A DNA stretch of 33,776 nt from Bacteroidota bacterium (GCA_028875125.1 JAPPGC010000015.1:1-33776); one strand, 5' to 3'; positions 22,086-32,031 are shown, counted from the stretch's first letter. The notes: generated from the letters alone by a model not told the origin. Numbers and translations: made by a program.

Positions 22086-25000
22086 GTGAACCACAAGCCC
22101 TTTTCAGAATCTAAACCCGAGACGAAAAGCCGCAAAAAAAGAACGGTATTGAAATACTTTGGAGCAGCCGCAGCCTTCCTTCTTGCAGGCTGCTTCCTTG
22201 CATACCTTGGCCTCACGCACACAGAAGTAGGGCGTGACTCCCTACGCCAAGAACTCGAGCGCTCGTTTGCCGAATCCTTCAACGGGCGCCTCGCCATTGG
22301 TAATATTTCCGGCAACTTCCGCCCGATCGTTCGCTTTCAGGATGTGGAGTTTTATGACGAAAAAGATCAACTTTGGTTAAGCGCAGAGGAAATAACCAGC
22401 CACCCAAGTTGGTGGGCATTGCTCAGCCGTAAAATAGACTTGAGCACACTCAGCATTGTGCGCCCATCACTAAACCTTGAGTATCGAGTCGACAGCACTT
22501 GGAATCTGGTCACTGTACTGAAGCGGGAGCGAGCGGGAGCATGGGCATTTGAGTCTACACAAATTTCCATCACTGAAGGAACCCTAAACGTATCGTATGA
22601 AGAGCACGCGCCGCCCGCAATTGAGTCGGGATGGCTGTTCGACCTGGCCGCAGCAAATGTATCCGACGTGTCACTCCAAAGCGAGATCAGACTGTATCCC
22701 GACAGGCGACTCCTTACAATTGATTCGTTTGAGGCTTCAATAGACACTCTTCACGTGGAAGCTGCCGGAGAGTTGGTACTAGAGCACGGACTATTGCATG
22801 TAAATGCATTACAGCTGTCAAGTTCACTGAATGAGGCTGAGGTTGTAGGTGTTTACTCCGGTGAGGAACAACTCATGAACCTCTCGCTGGCCCGGAGCTT
22901 CATTACCCCTGGCTTTGCCAATGCGCTCATCCCAAATCTGATGCTTCCGGACTCGCTATCCCTGAGCGTTGATATAGAAGGTGATGGAAAACAATGGAAT
23001 CTGAAAGATCTCAGCGCGAAAACGAAGCGCTCACAAATTGCCCTCAACTCCTCAGACATCAGTTTCGACAGGGACCAGTTGTCATTCAACGCTACGATTG
23101 GACCCAGCGTGTTAGATCCCATGGATGCACTTGCCCTCCTTGGCACAGACACCTGGAGCGAGCGAGCCATACAACTTGAAGGCCAACTGAGAGGTCTGAA
23201 AACCATTGATAGTACCTGGATTGCGGGAGTGCTTGATATTGCCACCGAAGCAAGTGGTCGCGGGCAACTCGAAATATCAGCCTATCATGACACAACGTGG
23301 AGTTACACTGCACAGTTAACGGCGACAGAGGTCGACCTACAGAGCCATACAGGCCGACTAGAGCTTAACAGCACCATTAATGGCCAATTAACGATTGAAG
23401 GAAAGGGGATTCGTAAGCCATCCCTTTACACCTCTCTTACGATTGCTCCGTCCACAATCGCTAACCGTTCGATAGACAGTCTTTGGATTGCGGGCACTAT
23501 CGTCGACCACCAATTAAAGCTCAGTGGCTTTGCAATAGAGCAAGACGCTCGCCTCGAATCCGATCTTATGGCCTCTTGGGCAGACAGCGTCCTCGCCTAC
23601 GAAGCTCAAGGCAACTTGACAGCGGTTGATCTCGGAACAATCCTTGCAATCCCTGAACTGGAAACAAGCGTGAATGCGGGATGGACACTCAATGGATCAG
23701 GGACCGATTTGTCTACACTTTCCGCCGCACTAGTAATTCAAACCGACTCATCTACGGTCAACTGGAACGACGTGCAACGGTCTGCCCCCCCTACTCAATG
23801 GTCTATTTCTGTAACTGATCCAGCGGCAATGGGCCCCCGCCTGACAATCGGAGGAACCGTATTACACCTGGAAGCTTCTGGGACACTTCACGCTAACCTG
23901 CTTGAAAGTATTGGAAGCGCATGGATGGGGGCGTTTTCTGAATTGTTTGACCGATTCGCTGTCAAATTGAAAGACAATCCGCCGACGACATTTGCAAGTG
24001 GACCCTCACTGGATCAACTCAACGCGGCCCTCCAGATAGAGGGGGTCTTGACATCTGCCCAATTAGCTTCATTAGATCTGGACATAAACTGGAGGCTATT
24101 TGAACATCCAGCCACCAGTGCATTACTTCCCATGCTGCCCGAGCTATCGAGCAACATACAGGGTGACGCAATCATTCGCGTGGATTCTGACAAACTCCGT
24201 TTACGTTCTCAAATCCAGAACGAGGTACTGGTTTTCGGCAATGTTACAGCGTACCAACCTAGAGGTACGCTTACGCTTGAGGCGGACCTGAACCAGATAC
24301 TCGAATCATCATGGCAGATTGATCTCAGCCTGTCAGCCGACTCTCTTACCAATAGCGGAATTGCCCTTCTGCAACCCGATGTATTTGTTAAACAAGACGG
24401 ACTAACCGGAACAGTGGATATTAGTGCATACGGCAGAGACACAAACCAGCCTGGCCACCTGTTCTCAAATATCCAACTCCTTCCGGATCGAACTAGAATC
24501 CAAATTCAACAGGTAGTGCTCCCACTTGTGGAAACCACATGGGAAACATCCCAGCCCGCCAGTATCGACCTGTTTGCTGATGCAACTGTAATTACCCCAT
24601 TTCGTCTCGAAAATGTCGGACCTTTTCTTGATGAAGTACAAGCAATTACTGTTTACGGCAGTTTATCGAGCCAACCCACGGACACGCTTAATCTTGACCT
24701 AAAGGCCGTAGACTTGAATTATCTCTCAAGCACATTCAACCTAAGGCGACCACTAGGGGGGCAAGTCAATGCAGACTTGCGGTGGACTGGACTCTGGCAA
24801 CCTGAAATCACCGGGACCTTGGAGGTTGATACGCTTACGTTCGACAACACGGCGATTGGTCAGGTAAAGGCCTCCAGTACCTTGTTACCCGGTCAATCCG
24901 ATCTGCAGGTTTCCATGGTCGTGGATTCAATTCGATCTGCACCTGCCGGGTATGAGAGTGCTAGTAATCAACTATTGCTCACCGGCAATATGACTGTTCC

Positions 25001-26669
25001 CAGTAAAGAGAGTGCCGGAGCGCTTGATTTTTCACTCGACGTGCAGCGGCTGGATGCATTTTTTCTGAAGCTGTTTCTGAGAAGATTCGGAGATTTTGAG
25101 GGCGGCTTCAACGGAGAAATTACACTTAGCGGCCCTCCTGATGATCTGATGCTTGGCGGAAAACTGGTTTGGGAAGACGGCCACTTTGACATTCCAAAAT
25201 TCAATACCTCCTATGAAGCTGATGCGTCTGTCACGCTTCTGGACGACAAAATCCTCGTGGATGAACTGCTGGTGCAGGATGGGGACGGTGGTTCGGCCAC
25301 TCTTTCTGGAATGCTTGATCTCAATGGCTTCAGATTTCTTTCCTTCGATGCATTTGCGGAGGTTGATGCACTACAGATATTAAATGTTGTCAACTTTACG
25401 CGCGATCTATCCTTCTATGGTGACATTCGCGTATCCGGTGATGCCACATTAACCGGACCTGTTCACACTTCCTTTCTTCGTTCGGACAACCTAGTCATAA
25501 CACCACAAAGCGAGATATACATTCCGGTTCGTGAATCCGATTCTGTCCACGACCCGGGATTCATCGTCTATATAGATCCTGAACGGCCTGTTGAGGATCA
25601 GTTGGCCTCTTTCCAGCAGCGTGAAAATATTTTGGCAAGGCGCCCCGAAGGTGAGCGGGAGTTTCGGGATGGACTGGATATGGATCTCAATATCGTGGGG
25701 CCTCCTGGATCAACAATTCGCCTGGTAATTGATCCATTGCTGGGTGATGTGATCAATGGCGTCGGAAGTGCCCGCGTTCAGATCCAGCTAACGGGCGGAG
25801 ATGTCGCAACGTTCGGCTCATTTGAATTATCCTCCGGGGACTACCTTTTCACGGCAGGTGAGGTATTCGTACGGCGTTTCCTGATTGACTCCGGCACGAT
25901 CACCTGGACTGGCGAACCACTCAATCCTGCGCTTGATATTGATGCGGCCTACCGCACCCGCGCTTCGCGTAGCGGCCTACCTGATGATGTGGGTGGATCA
26001 ATAAGAACAAGTTTGCCGCTGTTCGTCAATCTGAACGTTGCTGGCACACTGAATGCGGTCTTGATTGATTTGTCGCTGGAGATTGATCAACGACAGGAAG
26101 CCATCAGCGATACACCACTGCTGGATTCCTATTTGAATCGACCAGATCTTGCCGCAGAACACGCTACCAGCGTATTGCTCACGAACTCATTTCTGCTTTC
26201 AGCAGACGGAACACGAAGCGGGATTTTGACCAGTTCTGCGGTCAATAGCGTATCCAGCCTCGTAGCTAGCCAACTCAACCGTTACTTGAATCAGGTTATT
26301 CCGAAAGCGGATTTCACGCTTGGGGTTCAGAGCGACGAAGACATACAGGACCTGGACGTTGCCGCGGGAATTGCGGTAAGGCTTTTGAATGAGCGCCTGA
26401 TTATCCGCGGTGAGGGCGTGTACCGCGGACTAAATGCTGAGGAAACAGTTTCAAAGGGCCTTGAAGGTGAGTTCGTTGTAGAGATCCGATTAACGCCTTC
26501 GGTAGCCGTGGAAGTTTTTTACCGACGTGAAGGAGATGTCCTCAGCGAAACTCTCATCACGAACGAAACCGGACTTGGTCTAAACTATCGCACAGAATTT
26601 ACCTCTTGGCGGAAGTTGTTTGGGCATCAAGTTTCCGAGCCAAAAGAACTTGCAGACAGAAACCAATAG
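22086..26669 (+). CDS. tamB: TamB/YtfN-type translocation and assembly module protein
   Basis: This 1527-residue protein has a basic N-terminus and one transmembrane anchor (YFGAAAAFLLAGCFLAYLGL, about residues 26-45). A very long region of short beta strands follows, as in the AsmA/TamB bridge proteins that span the periplasm and move lipids or help insert outer-membrane proteins. The C-terminal 450 residues are the conserved TamB (DUF490) domain: LDMDLNIVGPPGSTIRL, GGDVATFGSFELSSGDYLF, a segment ending RRFLIDSGTITWTGEP with LNPALDIDAAYRTR, LTNSFLLSADG and YRREGDVLSETLITNETGLG. The start is GTG (22086), 55 nt behind the esterase. No tamA/bamA-like gene is in the window. The domain call is firm; the mechanism is inferred from the family. 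Confidence 0.9.
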   Translation: MNHKPFSESKPETKSRKKRTVLKYFGAAAAFLLAGCFLAYLGLTHTEVGRDSLRQELERSFAESFNGRLAIGNISGNFRPIVRFQDVEFYDEKDQLWLSAEEITSHPSWWALLSRKIDLSTLSIVRPSLNLEYRVDSTWNLVTVLKRERAGAWAFESTQISITEGTLNVSYEEHAPPAIESGWLFDLAAANVSDVSLQSEIRLYPDRRLLTIDSFEASIDTLHVEAAGELVLEHGLLHVNALQLSSSLNEAEVVGVYSGEEQLMNLSLARSFITPGFANALIPNLMLPDSLSLSVDIEGDGKQWNLKDLSAKTKRSQIALNSSDISFDRDQLSFNATIGPSVLDPMDALALLGTDTWSERAIQLEGQLRGLKTIDSTWIAGVLDIATEASGRGQLEISAYHDTTWSYTAQLTATEVDLQSHTGRLELNSTINGQLTIEGKGIRKPSLYTSLTIAPSTIANRSIDSLWIAGTIVDHQLKLSGFAIEQDARLESDLMASWADSVLAYEAQGNLTAVDLGTILAIPELETSVNAGWTLNGSGTDLSTLSAALVIQTDSSTVNWNDVQRSAPPTQWSISVTDPAAMGPRLTIGGTVLHLEASGTLHANLLESIGSAWMGAFSELFDRFAVKLKDNPPTTFASGPSLDQLNAALQIEGVLTSAQLASLDLDINWRLFEHPATSALLPMLPELSSNIQGDAIIRVDSDKLRLRSQIQNEVLVFGNVTAYQPRGTLTLEADLNQILESSWQIDLSLSADSLTNSGIALLQPDVFVKQDGLTGTVDISAYGRDTNQPGHLFSNIQLLPDRTRIQIQQVVLPLVETTWETSQPASIDLFADATVITPFRLENVGPFLDEVQAITVYGSLSSQPTDTLNLDLKAVDLNYLSSTFNLRRPLGGQVNADLRWTGLWQPEITGTLEVDTLTFDNTAIGQVKASSTLLPGQSDLQVSMVVDSIRSAPAGYESASNQLLLTGNMTVPSKESAGALDFSLDVQRLDAFFLKLFLRRFGDFEGGFNGEITLSGPPDDLMLGGKLVWEDGHFDIPKFNTSYEADASVTLLDDKILVDELLVQDGDGGSATLSGMLDLNGFRFLSFDAFAEVDALQILNVVNFTRDLSFYGDIRVSGDATLTGPVHTSFLRSDNLVITPQSEIYIPVRESDSVHDPGFIVYIDPERPVEDQLASFQQRENILARRPEGEREFRDGLDMDLNIVGPPGSTIRLVIDPLLGDVINGVGSARVQIQLTGGDVATFGSFELSSGDYLFTAGEVFVRRFLIDSGTITWTGEPLNPALDIDAAYRTRASRSGLPDDVGGSIRTSLPLFVNLNVAGTLNAVLIDLSLEIDQRQEAISDTPLLDSYLNRPDLAAEHATSVLLTNSFLLSADGTRSGILTSSAVNSVSSLVASQLNRYLNQVIPKADFTLGVQSDEDIQDLDVAAGIAVRLLNERLIIRGEGVYRGLNAEETVSKGLEGEFVVEIRLTPSVAVEVFYRREGDVLSETLITNETGLGLNYRTEFTSWRKLFGHQVSEPKELADRNQ

Positions 26670-27190
26670 AACATTGGGGGAATTATGAGTCTGAACGACC
26701 AGATCTCTTTCTGTGCCTGACTGAGGGTTCCCCTGTTTTGAGATTGGTCGGAGTGTTGCGAGGACTCTTTAATGCCCTCCTGAGGATTGAGCTACAACGG
26801 GAGGTGATGCAGCGCCATAGTCATGCCCGATTGCTCTGATAGGATAATGGATGGTTCTGAATAGAGCCCTCCGACCTTCGGCCCAACTGCCAAGAGGAAT
26901 GTCAGACCTAAACAGTTCGTCACGGACCGTGCATGACCTCGGTGTATAACTACCTTGAAGTGAGCGATCCGATGTACCCATCAGGCTTACTTAGAGTGCC
27001 GGATAGTACGGACCAGGCACGGTAGCCATATTGCAGCCGACCTTGAATCGATAGTCAGGCCAAATACGACCATTGGGGCCGCTGGAACCGGACCCCATCC
27101 AAAATGCGCAGCTGTACGGACCGAATGGAAGGGTATCGTCAGCATGGCTTACACTCAATTTTCGAGAACTTCCCATTGAATGGTTCCCCT
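26670..27190. other. Intergenic region between tamB and the B12 unit
   Basis: Open frames here (for example minus 26991-27176 and minus 26769-26981) are short, lack signals or domain motifs and are not preceded by a ribosome-binding site. I see no RNA gene or clear terminator. The stretch may hold decayed sequence. Confidence 0.3.
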
Positions 27191-27191
27191 C

Positions 27192-27222
27192 TTGACATGG
27201 AATACCTAGTTATTCGTATATT
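27192..27222 (+). promoter_or_regulatory. Candidate promoter of the cobalamin riboswitch unit
   Basis: TTGACA (27192-27197) is a perfect -35 hexamer and TATATT (27217-27222) a plausible -10 with a 19-bp spacer (18 bp if GTATAT is used). Transcription would begin right at the 5' side of the riboswitch, which supports the call. Confidence 0.5.
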
Positions 27223-27224
27223 GG

Positions 27225-27470
27225 GGCCATTGCGCCTTCGGTCTGGGCATTTCGCCTGGGTAAAGGGGAATCCGGTGCCTTCTTGCTGCAAGAACAACCC
27301 GGAACTGTACCCGCAACTGTAGGCCGTACGGAAGTTGAAATACTTCCAGGAAAGAGGAGAGAGGGAGTTCATAGTCACTGTCCGCGTTGATGGGAAGGCT
27401 ATGAACACCGCCTCTTCGGGCACACTGAGTGTGCGTACGGCGAGTCAGGAAACCTGCCGACGGGAAAACG
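27225..27470 (+). promoter_or_regulatory. Cobalamin (adenosylcobalamin) riboswitch
   Basis: The conserved cobalamin aptamer pieces occur in order. GGGTAAAGGGGAATCCGGTG ends at 27276, ACCCGCAACTGTA lies at 27309-27321 (the CCCGCxACTGT core), and the B12 box AGTCAGGAAACCTGCC lies at 27443-27458. The ends TCGTC (27238-27242) and GACGG (27459-27463) can close the outer stem. The B12 box lies 113 nt before the BtuB-like start; that spacer contains AACGC/GCGTT and AGCTG/CAGCT repeats that could form the expression platform. Binding of cobalamin should shut down expression of the receptor and the gene behind it. The outer limits are approximate to about 15 nt. Confidence 0.92.
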
Positions 27471-27571
27471 CGCCACCAACCTCCGGGCGTTGAGGTCTGT
27501 TGTCGGCATCAGCTGGGATGATCAGCTAGACGCGGCGATCTGGATCTCTCGAATGGGGTTCAGGCACTTAC

Positions 27572-29398
27572 ATGCTGCGTATCCTACTTCTTTGTGCGCT
27601 TCAGCCGCTTCCGGTCATTGCCGAGCAAGTAGCCGATGGCACTGTTACGCTTCCTCCGATTACGGTTACCGCTTCGCGGATACCCGTTTCCGTTGTGCAC
27701 GCCCCCGTACGGACGCAGGTGCTTGATCGTAGTGCCATCATTGAATCTGGGTCGCTGACCGTGGCTGATCTACTGCGCCAACGTTCTGCGTTGTATGTTC
27801 GACATTACGTAGGAGGGCTGTCAACATTATCTCAGCGCGGCGGATCGGCCTCGCAAACTCTTGTTCTGCTGGATGGCCATCGAATCGCAAGTCCACAAGC
27901 TGGACAACTGGACCTGTCCCTCTTACCAACGATACTGTTGAATGCAGTGGAGGTCACCTCCGGCGCGGGTGGAGTTCTTTACGGCACCGACGCCATTGGC
28001 GGTGTGGTAAACCTCCAAACGGCATCCTCCGAAAACCTCTTCACAGTACATGCTGAGACAGGAGCATGGGGAAAACGCAACGGTGCATTCTACGCCACCA
28101 TGCGTCGTGGACGCTTGGCAGGTACAGTGGCAGGCGAGATAGATCGCTATAAGGGTGATTATCCCTACTTGAATCGTGCACTTTTCCCCCCGGAAGAATC
28201 GCCTCGTGAAGGAGGCGACCAACAAAAGCATTCGATCTTTGGGTCAATGACATTGACGCGACCCAATGACGAATGGCGGGTAAGTGCGTGGTACAATAAC
28301 GCGGAACGTGGGCTGCCGAGCATTAATTCCTCGCTGCTTTCCGGTGAGCGCCAGTGGGATGAGCACCTGCGTGTCTGGACGCAGGTCAGGCGGAAATGGC
28401 CATGGGGTTCATTGAAGGCCGGCGGCCTCGCACAAGTGGGGGCGCTCCGTTACATGAATTCACGTACGGACATTGATAACACTGGTCGAACGACTTTATC
28501 ATCTGTCCATGCCAATATTGATCTAAATCCAATCCGTGCCTGGCAACTGGGTGGAGGAGTAGAAGCAGGATTCGGTCAAGCAGACCACCCAAGCCTGCAG
28601 CAGGGCAATATGGAGCGTCGTTACGCCGCGTATGCTCACGCGATAGGGAGCTGGGGGCCAATGTCCATTTACCCAGCCCTGCGTCTGGATCATTATGCCC
28701 GACCAAGAAGAGTTAGTCCCGTCATTTCCAGCCTGGGAATAAATGTCCGTCTGAAGCCCAACCTCCATCTCAAGGGCTCGGCAGCCTCGGCATTTCGGAT
28801 GCCCACCTTTAATGACCGGTTCTGGTTACCGGGAGGGAATCCAGATCTGAACCCTGAACGTGGTGAGTCTTTCGATGCCGGTCTGATATGGCTGTATGGT
28901 GGGCTACAGATTGAAATGACCACGTTCATGAACCGACTACGCGATCAAATTGTGTGGCAGCCCACATCGGCCGGGTACTGGGCGCCGATGAACGTCAGCC
29001 GTGTGACGAATTACGGACTAGAAGCCTCTGTTGATTTTCAACGGGCTCTGACTAGACGGATGGAAACTCGAGCGGGTTTAGTGTGGACGCGTGTGGCACA
29101 GAAGGGCGATTCGTTTTTGCGGCTTATCCCGCGTAATGCGATCAAAGGCCACTTGAACCTCCGCTGGAGATTCTTGGCAGCCAGTATTGCCACAAGCTAC
29201 ACCGGCGCCCTTGCAATTACGTCGGTTACCGAATCGGATCCCTTTTTTCTAGTACATGGCCAACTGAAGACGCATGCAGGCCCTGTTTCCTTAGGTGTCC
29301 ACGGGGAAAACCTTCTGGATGCCCGCTACGAATATCTGCCGGCCAATCCAATGCCTCCGAGGCAGGTTCGGCTGATTCTGACCCTCACATTTCACTAA
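27572..29398 (+). CDS. btuB: BtuB-like TonB-dependent outer-membrane corrinoid receptor
   Basis: This 608-residue protein has a signal peptide (MLRILLLCALQPLPVIA), a TonB box within TLPPITVTASRIPV (about residues 27-40), a plug domain (SLTVADLLRQRSALYVRHYV, then LVLLDGHRIAS and GAGGVLYGTDAIGGVVNL) and a beta-barrel ending in LILTLTFH. The size is close to BtuB (about 600 residues), smaller than SusC-type receptors. The plug motif GxxxxLYGxxAIGGVVNI and the B12 riboswitch in front make cobalamin or another corrinoid the probable ligand. It would import the ligand across the outer membrane using TonB energy. It is the first gene of a two-gene unit, with the BtuG-like propeller starting 12 nt after its stop. 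No btuFCD genes are visible, so the inner-membrane steps lie elsewhere. Confidence 0.9.
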   Translation: MLRILLLCALQPLPVIAEQVADGTVTLPPITVTASRIPVSVVHAPVRTQVLDRSAIIESGSLTVADLLRQRSALYVRHYVGGLSTLSQRGGSASQTLVLLDGHRIASPQAGQLDLSLLPTILLNAVEVTSGAGGVLYGTDAIGGVVNLQTASSENLFTVHAETGAWGKRNGAFYATMRRGRLAGTVAGEIDRYKGDYPYLNRALFPPEESPREGGDQQKHSIFGSMTLTRPNDEWRVSAWYNNAERGLPSINSSLLSGERQWDEHLRVWTQVRRKWPWGSLKAGGLAQVGALRYMNSRTDIDNTGRTTLSSVHANIDLNPIRAWQLGGGVEAGFGQADHPSLQQGNMERRYAAYAHAIGSWGPMSIYPALRLDHYARPRRVSPVISSLGINVRLKPNLHLKGSAASAFRMPTFNDRFWLPGGNPDLNPERGESFDAGLIWLYGGLQIEMTTFMNRLRDQIVWQPTSAGYWAPMNVSRVTNYGLEASVDFQRALTRRMETRAGLVWTRVAQKGDSFLRLIPRNAIKGHLNLRWRFLAASIATSYTGALAITSVTESDPFFLVHGQLKTHAGPVSLGVHGENLLDARYEYLPANPMPPRQVRLILTLTFH

Positions 29399-29410
29399 AT
29401 CTTTTCGAAA

Positions 29411-30769
29411 ATGACCAAGTTTTTTCGGTTTTGCACCTTGATGTTGTTGATCTCCGCTCCTGTTTCCGCGCAGGAAATTCTTGGCGTGTACATCGCTAAC
29501 CAAGGAAATTTTGCTGACGTTAATGCCTCAATTACATGGTACGATTTATCAACCAGACAGGCAGAACAGGTTCTATCTGACTTTGGCACTATTGCCCAAA
29601 GCATCACGCTACACGGAAATTATGGCTATATCGCATCAAATACATCAAACAATGTAGATATCTTGGACTTATCCACCAACATGCGTGTCGGCCAGATTCG
29701 TGAGGTTGCCAGTCCGCGATATATCAGCGTGGTTGATCAGAACAAAGCCTACGTATCTGAGCAGTTGGATCCGGGCAAGGTCAAGGTACTGGATCTGCAG
29801 TCGCGGACTGTGTCCGATTCTGTAGACGTAGGCTCCAGACCTGAGGACATTGCCGTGGTGGGCAACCGCGCATTTGTGGCCAACTCAGGGTGGAGTCACG
29901 ACTCTACGCTTACGGTAATTGACACCCAGACCGATACGGTAATTGAAACGATTGAATTGGGATGTGATGGTCCCCGGCACCTTGAAGTCGACCAGCAGGG
30001 TGATCTCTGGGCTTTTTGCACGGGCAAAACGGTCTGGAACGCGGACTTCACCGTGATAATCGAACAAACCAATGGCGTGGCTGTCGTACTGAATCCGCGG
30101 ACCGGCGACATCCTGAATCGCATTGAATTCAGTCATCAAGTCGGCTCAAGTGGGCCCGGCCAAGATTCCCATTACAGCCCTGAAAGCGATGAAATATTTC
30201 TGATTCGAAGCGACACCTCAATGGTATTGGTTTTTGATGCCACCACAAACACGTACAAGGAGTCTATCCCCTTCTCAGGGACTGAGAGAGTAGGTGGTCT
30301 GGCTTACGATGCGTCCGAGCGTCTGTTTTACATTGGCCGATTTGACAGGGACTTCAGCACAGCCTTTACACAACCAGGGTTTGTTCAGATTGCAAATCGG
30401 GATGATCTGTCAGAGGTTGGGCGATTCGCCGTGGGAATTGCTCCAGCACATTTGGCCTTGCATAAGTCTCCCCAGGCCACAGCCGTGGATGAAGTTGGCA
30501 TGCCTCAAGTCGGATGGTTTTCTCCAGCGTATCCGAACCCGTTCAATGATGCCACCACACTCACTTTTTCGCTTGAACGAACTCAACAGGTATCTCTGGC
30601 GATCTTTGATGCATTGGGTCGTGAGGTTGCCCGTCCCGTGTCCGGTTTGTTGTCGGCCGGAGAGCATCGCGTTGTATGGGAAGCGAACCATTTGCCAGCG
30701 GGGACTTATTTCAGCCGGCTGACGATTGACGGTCAGACAGCCACCGGAACGCTAGTGCGCACGCGCTAA
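29411..30769 (+). CDS. BtuG-like surface beta-propeller with T9SS sorting domain
   Basis: This 452-residue protein has a Sec signal (FFRFCTLMLLISAPVSAQ, cleaved near residue 20, no lipobox) and a YncE-like seven-bladed propeller (about residues 22-360). Blade repeats include YIASNTSNNVDILDLSTN, GKVKVLDLQSRTVSDSVDVG and STLTVIDTQTDTVIETIELG. The opening GVYIANQGNF...NASITWYDLSTRQA and SRPEDIAVVGNRAFVANSG resemble the BtuG family of Bacteroides, which binds B12 on the surface and caps BtuB. A type A T9SS C-terminal domain follows (PAYPNPFNDATTLTF, LGREVARPVSGLLSAGEHRV, LPAGTYFSRLTIDGQTATGT), so it should be secreted and fixed to the surface by T9SS instead of by lipid. The 12-nt distance to btuB and the shared riboswitch support a joint function. 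Ligand binding itself is inferred. Confidence 0.82.
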   Translation: MTKFFRFCTLMLLISAPVSAQEILGVYIANQGNFADVNASITWYDLSTRQAEQVLSDFGTIAQSITLHGNYGYIASNTSNNVDILDLSTNMRVGQIREVASPRYISVVDQNKAYVSEQLDPGKVKVLDLQSRTVSDSVDVGSRPEDIAVVGNRAFVANSGWSHDSTLTVIDTQTDTVIETIELGCDGPRHLEVDQQGDLWAFCTGKTVWNADFTVIIEQTNGVAVVLNPRTGDILNRIEFSHQVGSSGPGQDSHYSPESDEIFLIRSDTSMVLVFDATTNTYKESIPFSGTERVGGLAYDASERLFYIGRFDRDFSTAFTQPGFVQIANRDDLSEVGRFAVGIAPAHLALHKSPQATAVDEVGMPQVGWFSPAYPNPFNDATTLTFSLERTQQVSLAIFDALGREVARPVSGLLSAGEHRVVWEANHLPAGTYFSRLTIDGQTATGTLVRTR

Positions 30770-30770
30770 T

Positions 30771-31055
30771 CGTATCCGTACGAAAATCGCCCAGCACCCA
30801 GATGAACTTCCAACATGTGAACAAAATACTTCACAGATTTTCCAACTAATTGGATCCCCTACTGGCTGGGGGCTTCGTACAGAATTGGCTGTACCTCCCC
30901 CCAATATCTCACCAAACGTTCAATTGGTCGTTGTCCGCAGTTCAATCAAGCAGACACCGGAGAAGAACGGTATCGGGGAACTTAATCAGGGGCGTATTTC
31001 TGATCCGCTGACCGACAGTTCCATTGTCGTTGAATTACAGGAAGATCAGGTCTGA
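30771..31055 (+). other. Unassigned open frame without a start codon
   Basis: Directly behind the propeller gene one frame is open for 94 codons and ends with TGA 31053-31055. Its last part reads like protein (LVVVRSSIKQTPEKNG, then GRISDPLTDSSIVVELQEDQ). There is no ATG or GTG in it; a TTG at 30885 would give 56 residues. It could be a decayed secreted-protein tail or chance. A 12-bp hairpin (TGGGGG and GTACAG against CTGTAC and CCCCCA; 30867-30903) lies inside, without a U run, so it is at best a weak terminator. The bases 31056-31203 that follow show nothing. Confidence 0.3.
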
Positions 31056-31203
31056 ACGTAGCTTGAAGCCTCTAGAAAGAAAGGATCCGGGGAGCTCTCC
31101 ACATGGGCTTGATTCTACGGTCCTCGCTTTGGTCGCAAGTTGACGAGATAGAAACTACTTGCGGATAACCATGAGATTAAAGGACAAGTGCCCAATAATC
31201 GAA

Positions 31204-32031
31204 TCAGAAATAGAGAATCGCTTTTACCGAAAAACCAGTTTCACTTCCGTCAAGTGATATGGGAACCGTGGCTTCTTCCCCCGAAAAGGCTTCCCATTCT
31301 TCTTCTCCGTACTGTGTGTGATGCACTTCACCGCGGATCCCTAACCTATCTCCGATCATCTTTTCAACTCCTCCACTTACAGTAAATGTGTAGAATGTTT
31401 CGTCGTAGGAATCCATGCCTGAACCAAATTCCCCTGGCCCGCAAAGTTCAAGTGGATTAAAGCATCCGTTGTAGTTGACGGTTAAGTCCGCGTCCAAGCG
31501 GCGTAGTCTGCCGAGAACGTATACACCGGTATCCGGGCCAAGAAGCGAGACTATAAATGAGGGGCTTACACGGAACATCAACGCGGCACCATAGCTGTTT
31601 TTTCTCTCCACACTCCACTCATCGGGCCAGGCCTCTCCATACTGGTTTCTACTCTCGGATTGTCCGTCTCCGGGAAACGTACCATTTGCCGTGCCACTGT
31701 GGAGTTGCACATCAATCTCAAGTCCTATGTCAAAGGTGTTGCCTGGATCCAAATCTAGGCGGTAGCCGACAAGGAATCCCGTGCTAAAACCTGACTCGTT
31801 CGCTGAAGCGCTCGTACTGTAGATATTTCCTCTCTGCAAGTAATTCGCCGGTACACCTGTATTGTCTACAGTTTTTGCATGTTCAAAGCTAACCCCCTCA
31901 ACTCCGACGAAAGTACCGGCGTAGAATCTGCTGTTCTGTGCAACTGCGATCTCAGAAATACCGACCATCATCGCAGTCAAGATCATTACGCTCCCAATAC
32001 CTGCCTTCCGATTATTGGACATTCCACTCAT
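31204..32031 (-). CDS. Outer-membrane beta-barrel protein
   Basis: This 275-residue protein has a Sec signal (SVMILTAMMVGISEIAVAQ, cleaved near residue 32). The barrel shows alternating strands such as FYAGTFVGVEGVSFEH, STGFLVGYRLDLDPGNTFDI, SYGAALMFRVSPSFIVSLLG and LGIRGEVHHTQYGEEEW, and ends with GFSVKAILYF, whose terminal Phe is the usual barrel-insertion signal. It resembles the small OmpW/OmpA-like barrels. The start is set at ATG 32031, preceded by GGCGAG; the frame is open upstream to 32118 but that portion lacks signal-peptide character. The ligand or role is unknown. It is transcribed toward the B12 unit and is not part of it. Confidence 0.75.
   Translation of the reverse strand: MSGMSNNRKAGIGSVMILTAMMVGISEIAVAQNSRFYAGTFVGVEGVSFEHAKTVDNTGVPANYLQRGNIYSTSASANESGFSTGFLVGYRLDLDPGNTFDIGLEIDVQLHSGTANGTFPGDGQSESRNQYGEAWPDEWSVERKNSYGAALMFRVSPSFIVSLLGPDTGVYVLGRLRRLDADLTVNYNGCFNPLELCGPGEFGSGMDSYDETFYTFTVSGGVEKMIGDRLGIRGEVHHTQYGEEEWEAFSGEEATVPISLDGSETGFSVKAILYF

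Noticed and set aside
26991-27176. 61-codon minus-strand frame upstream of the riboswitch
   Set aside because: Protein-like in places but without start signal, family or conserved partner.
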